A stretch of 64,000 nucleotides of DNA from Ignatzschineria indica. GTDB lineage: Bacteria; Pseudomonadota; Gammaproteobacteria; Cardiobacteriales; Wohlfahrtiimonadaceae. Positions 1 to 9,278 of the stretch are shown one piece after another. The notes under the pieces are model-generated. The model was not told the DNA's origin and made no database searches. It was given only the letters and a program-made list of their open reading frames with translations. Each line of letters begins with the position of its first letter. Within the stretch, counting starts at the first letter, position 1. The translations under genes were made by a program, and so were the position numbers. The DNA lies in assembly GCF_003121925.1 (NCBI RefSeq), contig NZ_QEWR01000004.1, forward strand, positions 1 to 64,000. The letters are read 5' to 3'.

Positions 1-1944
1 GGTAAAATTACGGGAACGACCATAGATGTTGAGCCTGGCAGTCAAGTGACCTTAACCATTCAAGGCACCGGCAAAGATGGTGAGCCATTAACGCAAGAGA
101 TTACGACGACCGTTAATAAAGATGGTAGTTACAATGCCGAAGTGCCGGTAGATTTTGTCGATGGTGATCTTGAAGTGACGGCAACGACTTTTGATCGCAA
201 CGGTAATTTAGTGACTGATCAAGATGATTTAACAAAAATCGATCATGATGAGAATCCTGAAACGCCAGTGCAAGGTAGTTTAGATCGTACTCCTGGTGAT
301 ATCGAAGTTGGAGTTGATGCTAAAGGTAAAATTACGGGAACGACCATAGATGTTGAGCCTGGCAGTCAAGTGACCTTAACCATTCAAGGCACCGGCAAAG
401 ATGGTGAGCCATTAACGCAAGAGATTACGACGACCGTTAATAAAGATGGTAGTTACAATGCCGAAGTGCCGGTAGATTTTGTCGATGGTGATCTTGAAGT
501 GACGGCAACGACTTTTGATCGCAACGGTAATTTAGTGACTGATCAAGATGATTTAACAAAAATCGATCATGATGAGAATCCTGAAACGCCAGTGCAAGGT
601 GGTTTAGATCGTACTCCTGGTGATATCGAAGTTGAAGTTGATGCTAAAGGTAAAATCACGGGAACGACCACAGATGTTGAGCCTGGCAGTCAAGTGACTT
701 TAACTATCGAAGGCACCGGTAAAGATGGTGAGCCATTAACGCAAGAGATTACGACGACTGTTAATGAAGATGGTAGTTACAATGCCGAAGTGCCGGTAGA
801 TTTTGTCGATGGTGATCTTGAAGTGACGGCAACGACCTTTGATCGCAACGGTAATCAGGTGACTGATCAAGATGATTTAACGAAAATCGATTATGATGAG
901 AATCCTGAAACGCCAGTGCAAGGTGGTTTAGATCGTACTCCTGGTGATATCGAAGTTAAAGTTGATGCTAAAGGTAAAATTACGGGAACGACCATAGATG
1001 TTGAACCTGGTAGTCAAGTGACCTTAACCATTCAAGGTACCGGCAAAGATGGCGAGCCATTAACGCAAGAGATTACGACGACCGTTAATGAAGATGGTAG
1101 TTACAATGCCGAAGTGCCGGCAGATTTTGTCGATGGTGATCTTGAAGTGACGGCAACGACCTTTGATCGCAACGGTAATCAGGTGACTGATCAAGATGAT
1201 TTAACAAAAATCGATCATGATGAGAATCCTGAAACGCCAGTGCAAGGTGGATTAGATCGTACTCCTGGTGATATCGAAGTTGAAGTTGATGCTAAAGGTA
1301 AAATCACGGGAACAACAACAGATGTTGAGCCTGGTAGTCAAGTGACCTTAACCATTCAAGGTACCGGCAAAGATGGCGAGCCATTAACGCAAGAGATTAC
1401 GACGACTGTTAATAAAGATGGCAGTTACAATGCCGAAGTGCCGGCAGATTTTGTCGATGGTGAGCTTGAAGTGACGGCAACGACATTTGATCGCAATGGT
1501 AATTTAGTGACTGATCAAGATGATTTAACGAAAATCGATCATGATGAGAATCCTGAAACGCCAGTGCAAGGTGGTTTAGATCGTACTCCTGGTGATATCG
1601 AAGTTGAAGTTGATGTTAAAGGTAAAATTACGGGAACGACCACAGATGTTGAGCCTGGTAGTCAAGTGACTTTAACCATTCAAGGTACCGGCAAAGATGG
1701 TGAGCCATTAACACAAGAGATTACGACGACCGTTAATGAAGATGGTAGTTACAATGCCGAAGTGCCGGTAGATTTTGTCGATGGTGAGCTTGAAGTGACG
1801 GCAACGACTTTTGATCGCAACGGTAATCAGGTGACTGATCAAGATGATTTAACGAAAATCGATCATGATGAGAATCCTGAAACGCCAGTGCAGGGTGGTT
1901 TAGATCGCATTGAGAGTAATATTTCTGTTTCAGCGACTGAAGAT
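1..1944 (+). repeat. Six tandem 324-bp in-frame coding repeats
   Basis: Identical unit starts occur at 1, 325, 649, 973, 1297 and 1621, an exact 324-bp (108-codon) period, with a diverged copy at 1945. Units differ at only a few positions, and synonymous sites are conserved too, which points to recent duplication or gene conversion rather than selection on protein alone. The array continues beyond the left edge. Confidence 0.97.
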
Positions 1945-3615
1945 GGCAAAATTACCGGAACAACTAAAGATGTTGCTCCTGGTAGTACTGTTAAATTAAC
2001 GATCACTGGCCAGAGTGGTGAAGGAGAAGAGTTCGAGATTACTACTACAGCGGTTGTTAAAGAGGATGGCAGTTATGAAACTGAATATCCTGTAGATGCT
2101 GATGGTACCGTCGTGGTAAAAGCTGAAACTGTTGATAGAAATGGTTATAGCATTAATGATCATGATAGTTATGAGCTAGAAGTCATTCGTGATGATTATC
2201 AAGATCCAGTTATTGAAATCGGCACTAATGATTCAGATACTTTAGTGGGAACTTCTGGCAATGATCTTTTAATTGGTGATAAGGGAGGATTTAATACAAA
2301 TTTTAACGATGGAGATAATTACAACATTTCTATAGTCATTGATCTTTCTTATAGCATGGAGTATGCGGTAGATCATGGTTTCGATTATACGAAGCGTCTG
2401 GATATAGTGAAGACGGGACTTAAAGCATTTATTGAAGAGATGGCTAATCATAAAGGAATCATTAATCTCCAAATTGCTGGCTTTTCAAGTGATCAGGCAG
2501 TTGTAAAGGCTTTTACTGAGCCAGTAACCTTAGATAATATGGGAGCTATACAGGATTATATTGATTCATTAGCGCCAATTGAAGTGGGTGCTAATACACA
2601 GCCTAATGTTGGATTTGATGCTGCTAATAAGTGGTTAGAAGAGGTTTCTCCTAATGGTTTTAATAATCAAACATACTTCATCTCTGATGGTGATCCATCC
2701 GTCGAGCTTGATTTGATTGATAAAGCCTTTGCTCTAGTTGCTGAGAAGAGTGCCGTCTATGCTGTAGGAATTTCGCGAGATGTAGCGTTAAAAAATGTTG
2801 AGCGTTATGATAATACAGACAAGGAAGGAAATAAAATTCCAGGAGAGTGGAATCCTCTCTATAATCATGGGGTGTCACAAGTCTTTACAACCGGAGATGA
2901 GTTTATCTCTTATCTTATAGGGGGAGCTAAGAATTTTGAGCCCATGGATATTGGGGGCGATACGATTAAAGGTGGAGCTGGAGATGATATTATTTTCGGA
3001 GATGTGATTAATACGAATTGGATTGATAGTATTTATCCTAAGAATTCAGGCTATCAGGTATTGATTTCACATCTTAAAGCAGAAGTAACAAATGGTGAAG
3101 ATCCATCTAATGAGCAGATCTATAATTTTATTAAGGAGAATTATAGAAAGTTTGTGGATGCAGATGCTGAAGATCCTACTATCAAAGGTGGGGATGATAT
3201 TATCTATGGTGGTGACGGCGATGACATTATTATTGCGGGTGCTGGTGACGATAGAATCTACGGTGGTGCCGGAAATGATATTATCTCGACTGGTAGTGGC
3301 GATGATACGATAGTCTATACTTTGCTACAGGCTGCGGATGCAACTGGCGGAAATGGTACTGATACTTGGATCGATTATGCAGATAACGATAAGATCGAGT
3401 TTAGTGAGGATTTCTTTGTTGGCTTATTAGAAGATAAGAGTAATATCGGAGATTACATTAAACTAGAAGAAGATGATGAAGGAAATGCGGTTCTAAAGGT
3501 TGATCGAGATGGCGCTCAAGGAGATAGTCATCAATGGGCTGATCTATTAGTCATTGAAAATAAGACATTGGATGAGTTAGATGACCTTATTAACAAGCAA
3601 GTTGTTATTGGTTAA
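1..3615 (+). CDS. RTX adhesin, 3' part (Ig-like repeats, VWA domain, type I secretion signal); 5' truncated
   Basis: The reading frame is open at base 1, so the gene starts outside the window; about 1,200 codons are visible. It reads six tandem 108-residue Ig-like repeats (1-1944, each beginning GKITGTT), a diverged seventh (1945 to about 2205), a short RTX block (2218-2280), a von Willebrand A domain (about 2317-2920) with the MIDAS motif DLSYS and a later SDGD, then further RTX nonapeptides of GGAGDD type (about 2959-3310). It ends in a C-terminal region like those of type I-secreted LapA/BapA-type adhesins. The family is exported through ABC/MFP/TolC systems and folds on calcium outside the cell, mediating attachment and biofilm. 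No secretion genes follow it here. The repeats are nearly identical in DNA, so copy number may be unstable or misassembled. Family call is confident; ligand is unknown. Confidence 0.9.
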   Translation, partial: GKITGTTIDVEPGSQVTLTIQGTGKDGEPLTQEITTTVNKDGSYNAEVPVDFVDGDLEVTATTFDRNGNLVTDQDDLTKIDHDENPETPVQGSLDRTPGDIEVGVDAKGKITGTTIDVEPGSQVTLTIQGTGKDGEPLTQEITTTVNKDGSYNAEVPVDFVDGDLEVTATTFDRNGNLVTDQDDLTKIDHDENPETPVQGGLDRTPGDIEVEVDAKGKITGTTTDVEPGSQVTLTIEGTGKDGEPLTQEITTTVNEDGSYNAEVPVDFVDGDLEVTATTFDRNGNQVTDQDDLTKIDYDENPETPVQGGLDRTPGDIEVKVDAKGKITGTTIDVEPGSQVTLTIQGTGKDGEPLTQEITTTVNEDGSYNAEVPADFVDGDLEVTATTFDRNGNQVTDQDDLTKIDHDENPETPVQGGLDRTPGDIEVEVDAKGKITGTTTDVEPGSQVTLTIQGTGKDGEPLTQEITTTVNKDGSYNAEVPADFVDGELEVTATTFDRNGNLVTDQDDLTKIDHDENPETPVQGGLDRTPGDIEVEVDVKGKITGTTTDVEPGSQVTLTIQGTGKDGEPLTQEITTTVNEDGSYNAEVPVDFVDGELEVTATTFDRNGNQVTDQDDLTKIDHDENPETPVQGGLDRIESNISVSATEDGKITGTTKDVAPGSTVKLTITGQSGEGEEFEITTTAVVKEDGSYETEYPVDADGTVVVKAETVDRNGYSINDHDSYELEVIRDDYQDPVIEIGTNDSDTLVGTSGNDLLIGDKGGFNTNFNDGDNYNISIVIDLSYSMEYAVDHGFDYTKRLDIVKTGLKAFIEEMANHKGIINLQIAGFSSDQAVVKAFTEPVTLDNMGAIQDYIDSLAPIEVGANTQPNVGFDAANKWLEEVSPNGFNNQTYFISDGDPSVELDLIDKAFALVAEKSAVYAVGISRDVALKNVERYDNTDKEGNKIPGEWNPLYNHGVSQVFTTGDEFISYLIGGAKNFEPMDIGGDTIKGGAGDDIIFGDVINTNWIDSIYPKNSGYQVLISHLKAEVTNGEDPSNEQIYNFIKENYRKFVDADAEDPTIKGGDDIIYGGDGDDIIIAGAGDDRIYGGAGNDIISTGSGDDTIVYTLLQAADATGGNGTDTWIDYADNDKIEFSEDFFVGLLEDKSNIGDYIKLEEDDEGNAVLKVDRDGAQGDSHQWADLLVIENKTLDELDDLINKQVVIG

Positions 3616-3670
3616 TTTTCGATTCAGCTGTTAATAAAGCTACAACAAAAGAACTTAAATAGAAGATGAG

Positions 3671-3710
3671 AATACCCTTAATAGTGTCAATGCTATTGAG
3701 GGTATTTTTT
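3671..3710 (+). terminator. Rho-independent terminator of the adhesin gene
   Basis: A 14-bp stem (3671-3684 with 3693-3706, one G-T pair) closes an 8-nt loop and runs into a T tract. It lies 55 bp after the adhesin stop codon. Confidence 0.85.
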
Positions 3711-3867
3711 AATAAAGAGGTATAAGATCTAATTTTGTAATTTTTTTTATAAAAACATGGGAATTTATTGTTAGTTTTAATGAATTGTCAGTTAATTTTT
3801 GCGTTACAATGAGTCTATCGATAGTAACTATGGCTACATCATTTTATTAACATTAGGAGAATTAGTA

Positions 3868-4416
3868 ATGAAGAAACTCGCTCTATTATCCCTTGCACTG
3901 TTGATGACAGGTTGTACTGTCGCCAACTTTCAATATACACCAGAGGGTGAATCGATCGCTGTTACAGAAGCAGAGAGAATCCCAATGCACTTAGGAGATG
4001 TCTCTGTCAATATTGCATCAAATGCGCCGAGTGATGACTTCTTCTTTAATTTAGAGAATAAAAATCATTTTGAGGCAGAATTTAAATCGACGTTTGCAAA
4101 AGCGCTTCAAGAGAGCCTTGATCAATCACAGCTCTTTAATGGTACGAAGCGAGAAGCGAACTTAAAAGCGACGGTGTTAAAATTTAGTCAATTAAGTATT
4201 GGATTACATTTCCCAACAATTATGGAAGTCAATTATCAACTCGTTGATGCGATGACAGGACGAGTTCTATTTAATCAAGATATTAGAACTGAGGCGGAAG
4301 CACCTTTAAAAGTCTCCTATCTTGGAACGGCAAGAGCGATCGATGCTCGTAATTTAACTGCACAGCAAAATATTCGTCAATTGTTAGAAGCTCTCAAAAA
4401 AGCAAATATTCGATAG
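3868..4416 (+). CDS. Predicted outer-membrane lipoprotein of unknown function
   Basis: This 182-residue protein begins with a lipoprotein signal peptide: basic MKK, a leucine-rich core and the lipobox MTGC with Cys16 as the lipidated residue. An in-frame upstream start at 3799 would put 23 polar residues before the signal peptide; ATG 3868 is preferred because TAGGAG lies at 3854-3859 and the signal peptide then starts the protein. The mature part has alternating strand-like segments and no motif I recognise. Asp rather than Asn or Ser is not at +2 (Thr-Val follow Cys), so outer-membrane sorting is expected. It stands alone between the adhesin terminator and a bidirectional terminator. No function is assigned. 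Confidence 0.8.
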   Translation: MKKLALLSLALLMTGCTVANFQYTPEGESIAVTEAERIPMHLGDVSVNIASNAPSDDFFFNLENKNHFEAEFKSTFAKALQESLDQSQLFNGTKREANLKATVLKFSQLSIGLHFPTIMEVNYQLVDAMTGRVLFNQDIRTEAEAPLKVSYLGTARAIDARNLTAQQNIRQLLEALKKANIR

Positions 4417-4480
4417 CCAATCATCTAGCAATTAAACAATCTAATTTGTAGAGTAGCCTGATGGCTATTTAAGGGATAGA

Positions 4481-4513
4481 AAAAAGCTCACTTCAATTTG
4501 ATGTGAGCTTTTT
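4481..4513. terminator. Bidirectional rho-independent terminator between convergent genes
   Basis: A perfect 11-bp stem pairs 4481-4491 with 4503-4513, with A and T tracts on either side. It can end transcription of the lipoprotein gene on the plus strand and of the choloylglycine-hydrolase-like gene on the minus strand. Confidence 0.85.
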
Positions 4514-4585
4514 AATTATCTATATCAATCAGATTGTAAAGTATACAGATAGATATACAGGTAATACCATTATGAGAGGCCTGAT

Positions 4586-5584
4586 TTATGCCTCAATAAA
4601 GGTTGTGTGTTTATCTAGTGGATGAATAATCTTCTCTTTAGAATCGAAATCAAAATCGGTTAAACGATAGCGATGAATGTTGAGTTCTAAGTGTGATTTG
4701 ATGTAATACTCTAAGGTATTGCTATCCATTACTGCTGTATAGAATGTGATTTCACATTGGCTCTCTTTAGGCGCATTGTGATCAACTGTAGAGCCTAGTG
4801 GAAGATCAAAGTTATTGAGGATATGAAATGCTTGATTGACTGCCATTGCACTCGTCTCTTGTTCTGGCATATTCCCGGCAAAAAATGCAGCTCGAACGAA
4901 TCGTGCTGGCGGAGTGAAGTCTCCCGGAATGCCCACAAGTCCAGTTCCTTGACCAAACTTAGTAAATGTTGTGTCACGTAATGTTACAGAATCACTATTA
5001 ACGGGTGAATTATTCACATAATTACGTAAATTAGTTAAGTGCCATTGAAAATCAGGGGAGTTTGTCATCACGCCCACAGGATTATCGTGGATATAAAGCG
5101 TTTTATCTTGAGGTTCAATAACAATAGCATTGCCCGCCTTATCAAAGAGCGCATAGTGAAGCGGAAGGGTAAAGCCTAATGCTTCCTGTACAGATTCAAT
5201 TAATTCTACATCTTTAATAAGCTCCTTTACCTCATCGATATCTTTACAGTTACCCAGAATAAATGAGAGGAGATTCTCAGGACCTAGACTATATTTTTTA
5301 GTCCCAGATGCTTTCTCTTGGTAGCTAGCATAACCAGGAAAGTAGTTGATACTTCCCATCAGACCATGCTCATTAATACCATCATTGACACCATTAAGAT
5401 CTAGGAAGTTAGATCCCATAAAAGCATACTGCGTTGTGAGCTTATCTCCTTCAGTTCCACTATTTTTTACAATCTCATATTGGCGAGGGAGAAAAATTGT
5501 GGTGAAGTTAAGGTCAAAACCAAATTCCATGGTTCTGCCGGCGATAAGGCCTTCTTTAGATCTAACGCTGATAGCTGTACACAT
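4586..5584 (-). CDS. Choloylglycine hydrolase / linear amide C-N hydrolase family protein
   Basis: This is a 332-residue Ntn-hydrolase of the bile salt hydrolase and penicillin V acylase family. The N-terminal Met is followed by the nucleophile Cys2, which becomes the catalytic N-terminus after Met removal. Family active-site positions are visible at Arg17, Asn175 (in MTNSP) and Arg228 (in PPARFVRA); the Asp seen near residue 20 in bile salt hydrolases is Glu20 here. No signal peptide precedes Cys2, so it should be cytoplasmic. Known family substrates are conjugated bile salts, penicillin V and acyl-homoserine lactones; the sequence does not say which applies. An AAGGAG site lies just before the ATG. 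It is 68 bp downstream of an MFS exporter on the same strand, suggesting co-transcription. Confidence 0.88.
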   Translation of the reverse strand: MCTAISVRSKEGLIAGRTMEFGFDLNFTTIFLPRQYEIVKNSGTEGDKLTTQYAFMGSNFLDLNGVNDGINEHGLMGSINYFPGYASYQEKASGTKKYSLGPENLLSFILGNCKDIDEVKELIKDVELIESVQEALGFTLPLHYALFDKAGNAIVIEPQDKTLYIHDNPVGVMTNSPDFQWHLTNLRNYVNNSPVNSDSVTLRDTTFTKFGQGTGLVGIPGDFTPPARFVRAAFFAGNMPEQETSAMAVNQAFHILNNFDLPLGSTVDHNAPKESQCEITFYTAVMDSNTLEYYIKSHLELNIHRYRLTDFDFDSKEKIIHPLDKHTTFIEA

Positions 5585-5618
5585 ATTGTATCTCCTTATA
5601 AAATTATCGATTATGAAT

Positions 5619-5660
5619 AGGATTAGGATTAGGATTAGGATTAGGATTAGGATTAGGATT
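5619..5660. repeat. Hexanucleotide simple sequence repeat, (AGGATT)x7
   Basis: Seven perfect 6-bp units run from 5619 to 5660. On the minus strand they supply the stop codon (5653-5655) of the MFS gene and fill much of the leader of the downstream hydrolase, ending about 35 bp before its start codon. Copy-number change would not shift the MFS frame, because the stop lies in the first unit, but would change the distance between the two genes. Confidence 0.95.
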
Positions 5661-7308
5661 GAATTGATGATTGAGTCTTTGTTGTGGGTACCTCTTCCTC
5701 TTTATGGCGACTAATGTGTCGGGTTGTAAAGAGTAGAAAGAGTAGAGCGATTCCGGCAAGGATATAGAGAGCATTTCTTGAAGTCTCTAATCGAGCATTC
5801 GCATTGATTTTTAATAACTCATTGATATCTGTTTGTGGAAGCTGATGTTCTTTTAAGAGTTTTTCTAGGTTGTTGTTGCTCATAAAAGTAATTCTATTTT
5901 CCGTAACAAATTCAGCAGCAACGGGAGAAATGCTCTTGTCTGCTTTAGCATGTTGCATGACATTTGCTGGATTACCAAAGGTTAGGTAGGTTCCTAGAAG
6001 AGCAACACCAAATGCTTGACCAACATTTCGTGCCGCGGCTTGAATACCACCCGATTGTTGCGCATCCTTATTACTAATTGCTTCAGCCACAATAATCGAA
6101 GCCTGGGAGGCGACTAATCCAAGACCTGTTCCTAAAATTCCAAGGCCTACATAGAGAAGGTAGTTTGTTCCTGTAGGTGTTAGCCCCATCGCCATAGGAA
6201 ATGCGGATATTAAGATTGCAAGATAACCGACTTGTACCGTCGCACGGCGATTGATATTGGGATAAAGTTTAGGAATTCCCATTGAGAAGATTACCATAGC
6301 AATTCCCATAGAGGACATTGCGATCCCAGTATCTGCCGCACTATAATCGGCGACCTCAAGGAAGTAAGGGTTGATAACAATAACGATTGCAGCGAATGCT
6401 AAGAAGGTCATGGCACTTGCTAATATTCCAGAAAATGCACTCTTATTTTTAATAAATGAGCGAGGAATGAGGACCGTACCATAGCGATCTTCTTCTTTGC
6501 CTTCGACTCTCAGCAGAATATAGAGAATAATGGCGCCGAGGAAGATAAGAGGGATTGCCGGGGAGTAACCTGCAATATCAAAGGGCGCATCTGGAAGAGC
6601 GGTGAATAGGCCCCAATTGCTAATTTTGGAAAGGCCAATGATAAGAGCAAAGAGACCTAAAATAGCTAAGATACTTCCTTTTGAATCGAAATGAATTTTT
6701 AGATTGTTTTTAGGGAGTGTGGGAATGGTAAAGGTGCCTAAGAATATTAAAGCAAAATAGGCGGCAAGACTGGCAAAACTGATACGCCAGCCGACAGTAT
6801 CTATCAAAAATCCAGCAGCAATAGGAGCAATAATAGAGGCAATCCCGGTGGCAGCACCAATTGCACCAAAGGCTACGACTCGAGCTTTTCCTTGGTAGAG
6901 TGCCGGAATAATTCCCAATACAGATGGGATCATTAAACTCGCGCCGACACCTACAAGTACACGACCCACCCAAGAAAAGATAAGCATATTCGGTGATAAC
7001 GATACGGCAAGCTCTCCGGCAATAGCTAAGATCAAACCGATTCTAAAATTGAGTTTCCAACCGATAATAATTCCTAATAATCCTCCTACAATCATTAGGG
7101 CGCCAGCACAAAGAGAGTAGATTGTATTAGCGAGAGATATTTCGCTCATATCAGCACCTAAACCCTCTATCAGTGCAGATGTCGCAACACTTAAGATGCT
7201 ATTATCTCCCGTTGTGCCAATTTGGGTTAAAACAAGGACAATAAGCACTAAGCCACTCACTTTTGGAAGCGTGTTAGTAGGCGGTGCTTGTGAAGTGATA
7301 TCTTTCAT
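5653..7308 (-). CDS. MFS transporter, 14-TM drug:H+ antiporter type (DHA2-like)
   Basis: This 551-residue, very hydrophobic protein has about 14 predicted membrane helices, the size and layout of the EmrB/QacA branch of the major facilitator superfamily, which exports drugs, dyes or bile salts with proton antiport. The N-terminal half carries the VGRVLVGVGASLMIPS stretch typical of the loop and helix-5 region. The C-terminal tail after the last helix is short and polar. The start has an AGAGGGG ribosome site. It is followed after 68 bp by the choloylglycine-hydrolase-like gene, so exporter and amidase may handle related amide compounds; this pairing is inference. The stop codon sits inside the AGGATT repeat. 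Confidence 0.88.
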   Translation of the reverse strand: MKDITSQAPPTNTLPKVSGLVLIVLVLTQIGTTGDNSILSVATSALIEGLGADMSEISLANTIYSLCAGALMIVGGLLGIIIGWKLNFRIGLILAIAGELAVSLSPNMLIFSWVGRVLVGVGASLMIPSVLGIIPALYQGKARVVAFGAIGAATGIASIIAPIAAGFLIDTVGWRISFASLAAYFALIFLGTFTIPTLPKNNLKIHFDSKGSILAILGLFALIIGLSKISNWGLFTALPDAPFDIAGYSPAIPLIFLGAIILYILLRVEGKEEDRYGTVLIPRSFIKNKSAFSGILASAMTFLAFAAIVIVINPYFLEVADYSAADTGIAMSSMGIAMVIFSMGIPKLYPNINRRATVQVGYLAILISAFPMAMGLTPTGTNYLLYVGLGILGTGLGLVASQASIIVAEAISNKDAQQSGGIQAAARNVGQAFGVALLGTYLTFGNPANVMQHAKADKSISPVAAEFVTENRITFMSNNNLEKLLKEHQLPQTDINELLKINANARLETSRNALYILAGIALLFLLFTTRHISRHKEEEVPTTKTQSSIQS

Positions 7309-7735
7309 AAACCCCTCTTTTTATCAAAAAACAGATCTATATTTTAAGGAAAATAGAAAACCTGATATTTTTATAAATAAAATTAATATGTTATTTTTTC
7401 ATTATATCATTATTGCAATAAGTTTATTTTTAGGGGTATATCAATTTGATTTGCAACATTAACACTATGATTTTATTTGAAATATATTTATTGATTGGAC
7501 AATGCATACTATTATGAATAGTTGTGTTTAATATTTTGCAAATTTAAATATGAATTTTTATCAAATTGAACTCATTAAGCTTATTAAACTCATTGAGTTT
7601 AGGTGGCTGTGAAGTTGAAGTAGAGATAAAGTAGAGATTAAAAAAAACCTCAAAGGTAGATATCACTTTGAGGTTTCGTTATTTAGAAATCTTATCAATT
7701 GGTCGGCAGTATAAAAATCGCCTCTTACCTATTTT
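7309..7735. other. 427-bp spacer with no gene
   Basis: This very AT-rich spacer lies between the divergently placed MFS gene start and the ppnN stop. It holds the ppnN terminator near 7640-7676 and a perfect 7-bp inverted repeat with a one-base centre at 7586-7600 (AAACTCA and TGAGTTT) that could be an operator. No open frame has a convincing ribosome site. Confidence 0.6.
7640..7676 (-). terminator. Rho-independent terminator of ppnN
   Basis: An 11-bp stem pairs 7645-7655 with 7666-7676 around a 10-nt loop. Read on the minus strand it is followed by a run of T, as expected downstream of ppnN. Confidence 0.8.
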
Positions 7736-9145
7736 CTATCTTCGAATGGTATAGCAAGGTGTATATTCAGACCCTGGGAGTTTCATTCGTTGCTGCTGAA
7801 CAAACTCTCTTAATAGTTGATCGATCATCTCCATTAGTTCAGGATCTCCCGATAACTCAAAGGGGCCATGTTCCTGAATTGCTTGAATACCAAATTCTTT
7901 AACGTTTCCTGCAACAATACCGGAGAAAGCTTTACGTAGGTTAGCGGCTAATTGTGCTTTAGGTTGATCGAGATGAAGATCGAGCTTTGCCATATTTTCA
8001 TGCGTTGGGATAAAAGGTTGCTGAAAATCTTTAGGAATAGTGAGTAACCAATTAAAGCAGTAGGCATCACCCCGTAATTCTCGGCACTCCTTAACCTGTG
8101 GCATGGATCGCTTCATTTTGCGAGCAACTGCGGCGGGGTCATCGATAATTATTTCATATAGTTTTTGTGCTTCTTCTCCTAAAGTTTTACCAATGAAGGC
8201 ATCGAGAGTTCTAAAGTAATTTTCACTCTCTTTAGGACCTGTTAAAACAAGAGGGAGACAGATATCTCTATTTTTAGGATGAAGTAATAGGCCTAAGATA
8301 TAGAAGAACTCTTCCGCAGTTCCGACACCACCAGGGAAGATAATAATGCCATGACCAAGACGAACAAAGGCTTCAAGGCGCTTCTCAATATCGGACATAA
8401 CAATCAATTCATTGACGAGAGGATTGGGTGGTTCTGCTGCGATAATAGAGGTTTCGGTAATACCGATAAAACGACTCTCTTTATTTGATTGTCGCGCATG
8501 GCCGACCGCAGCTCCACGCATAGGGGCTTCCATGGCGCCCGGGCCACATCCTGTACAGATATTAAGATGGCGTACGCCTAGTTCCTGGCCTACGGCATAG
8601 CCATATTCATATTCTGTTTCATTAATTGAGTGCCCACCCCAACAGACGATAATATTAGGATCTTGATCTGTTAGTAGCGCATTTGCATTTCGCAAAATAG
8701 CAAAGACAAAGTCAGTGGTTAAAGAGTTGCGTTGATTTTCTGAAACCTTAATGAGTGAACCAGTTCCATTACCATTTTTATACTCATGATAGAGCGATGA
8801 GACAGAATCGATAAAAAGCGTGTCTCTTAAGACAGAAAAGAGATTGCGTCGAATAACGTTAGTTAATTTGCCATCCACAAAGACCTCTTGTGGCGGATTG
8901 AAAAGACGTAGTTTGATTCCCCGTTCTGTGCGAATTAATTCGATATCATAATCTTTATATTGACTGGCAATGAGTTGAGGATCATCGGTTTTGCTACCGG
9001 TATTGAGAACAGCGAGCGTACAGTTTCTAAAGAGAGGATAGAGCTCCCCTTTAGCTGTCTTTTTTAAGATAGCACTCTCTGTATGTGAGATCAGATCCAT
9101 CGATCCTTTGGGAGGATAGATATCGTATCGAATGCGGTTTGGCAT
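7736..9145 (-). CDS. ppnN: Pyrimidine/purine nucleotide 5'-monophosphate nucleosidase (PpnN)
   Basis: This 469-residue protein matches PpnN (YgdH), which cleaves the N-glycosidic bond of nucleoside monophosphates to give a free base and ribose 5-phosphate, feeding nucleotide salvage; the E. coli enzyme binds (p)ppGpp. It has an N-terminal regulatory region of about 140 residues, then a LOG-type Rossmann domain with GGHS at about 170, [11 protein letters not shown] at 198-208 and the catalytic PGGVGTAEE at 271-279, and a C-terminal helical region. Length is close to the 454 residues of E. coli PpnN. AAGGAG precedes the ATG. It is the last gene before a terminator, 133 bp after the YccS-like gene. 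Confidence 0.93.
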   Translation of the reverse strand: MPNRIRYDIYPPKGSMDLISHTESAILKKTAKGELYPLFRNCTLAVLNTGSKTDDPQLIASQYKDYDIELIRTERGIKLRLFNPPQEVFVDGKLTNVIRRNLFSVLRDTLFIDSVSSLYHEYKNGNGTGSLIKVSENQRNSLTTDFVFAILRNANALLTDQDPNIIVCWGGHSINETEYEYGYAVGQELGVRHLNICTGCGPGAMEAPMRGAAVGHARQSNKESRFIGITETSIIAAEPPNPLVNELIVMSDIEKRLEAFVRLGHGIIIFPGGVGTAEEFFYILGLLLHPKNRDICLPLVLTGPKESENYFRTLDAFIGKTLGEEAQKLYEIIIDDPAAVARKMKRSMPQVKECRELRGDAYCFNWLLTIPKDFQQPFIPTHENMAKLDLHLDQPKAQLAANLRKAFSGIVAGNVKEFGIQAIQEHGPFELSGDPELMEMIDQLLREFVQQQRMKLPGSEYTPCYTIRR

Positions 9146-9278
9146 ATCTGCAAACTCCTTTAGAAATAGCTCTTTTAACTTAACGTCGTGGATTGAGCGA
9201 CCTTTTAATAATGATTTTAGCCATTTATTGTATCATTAAGTAGCGTATCATTAACGCCTTCTCACCCATTTTTAGGAT

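Noticed and set aside
1-1944. CRISPR-like or mobile repeat at the left edge
   Set aside because: The 324-bp repeat is in-frame coding sequence with an Ig-like fold and no inverted ends.
5346-5714. A plus-strand frame ending in a run of Arg-Ile repeats
   Set aside because: It is a translation of the AGGATT repeat and antisense of the hydrolase; no ribosome site or homology.
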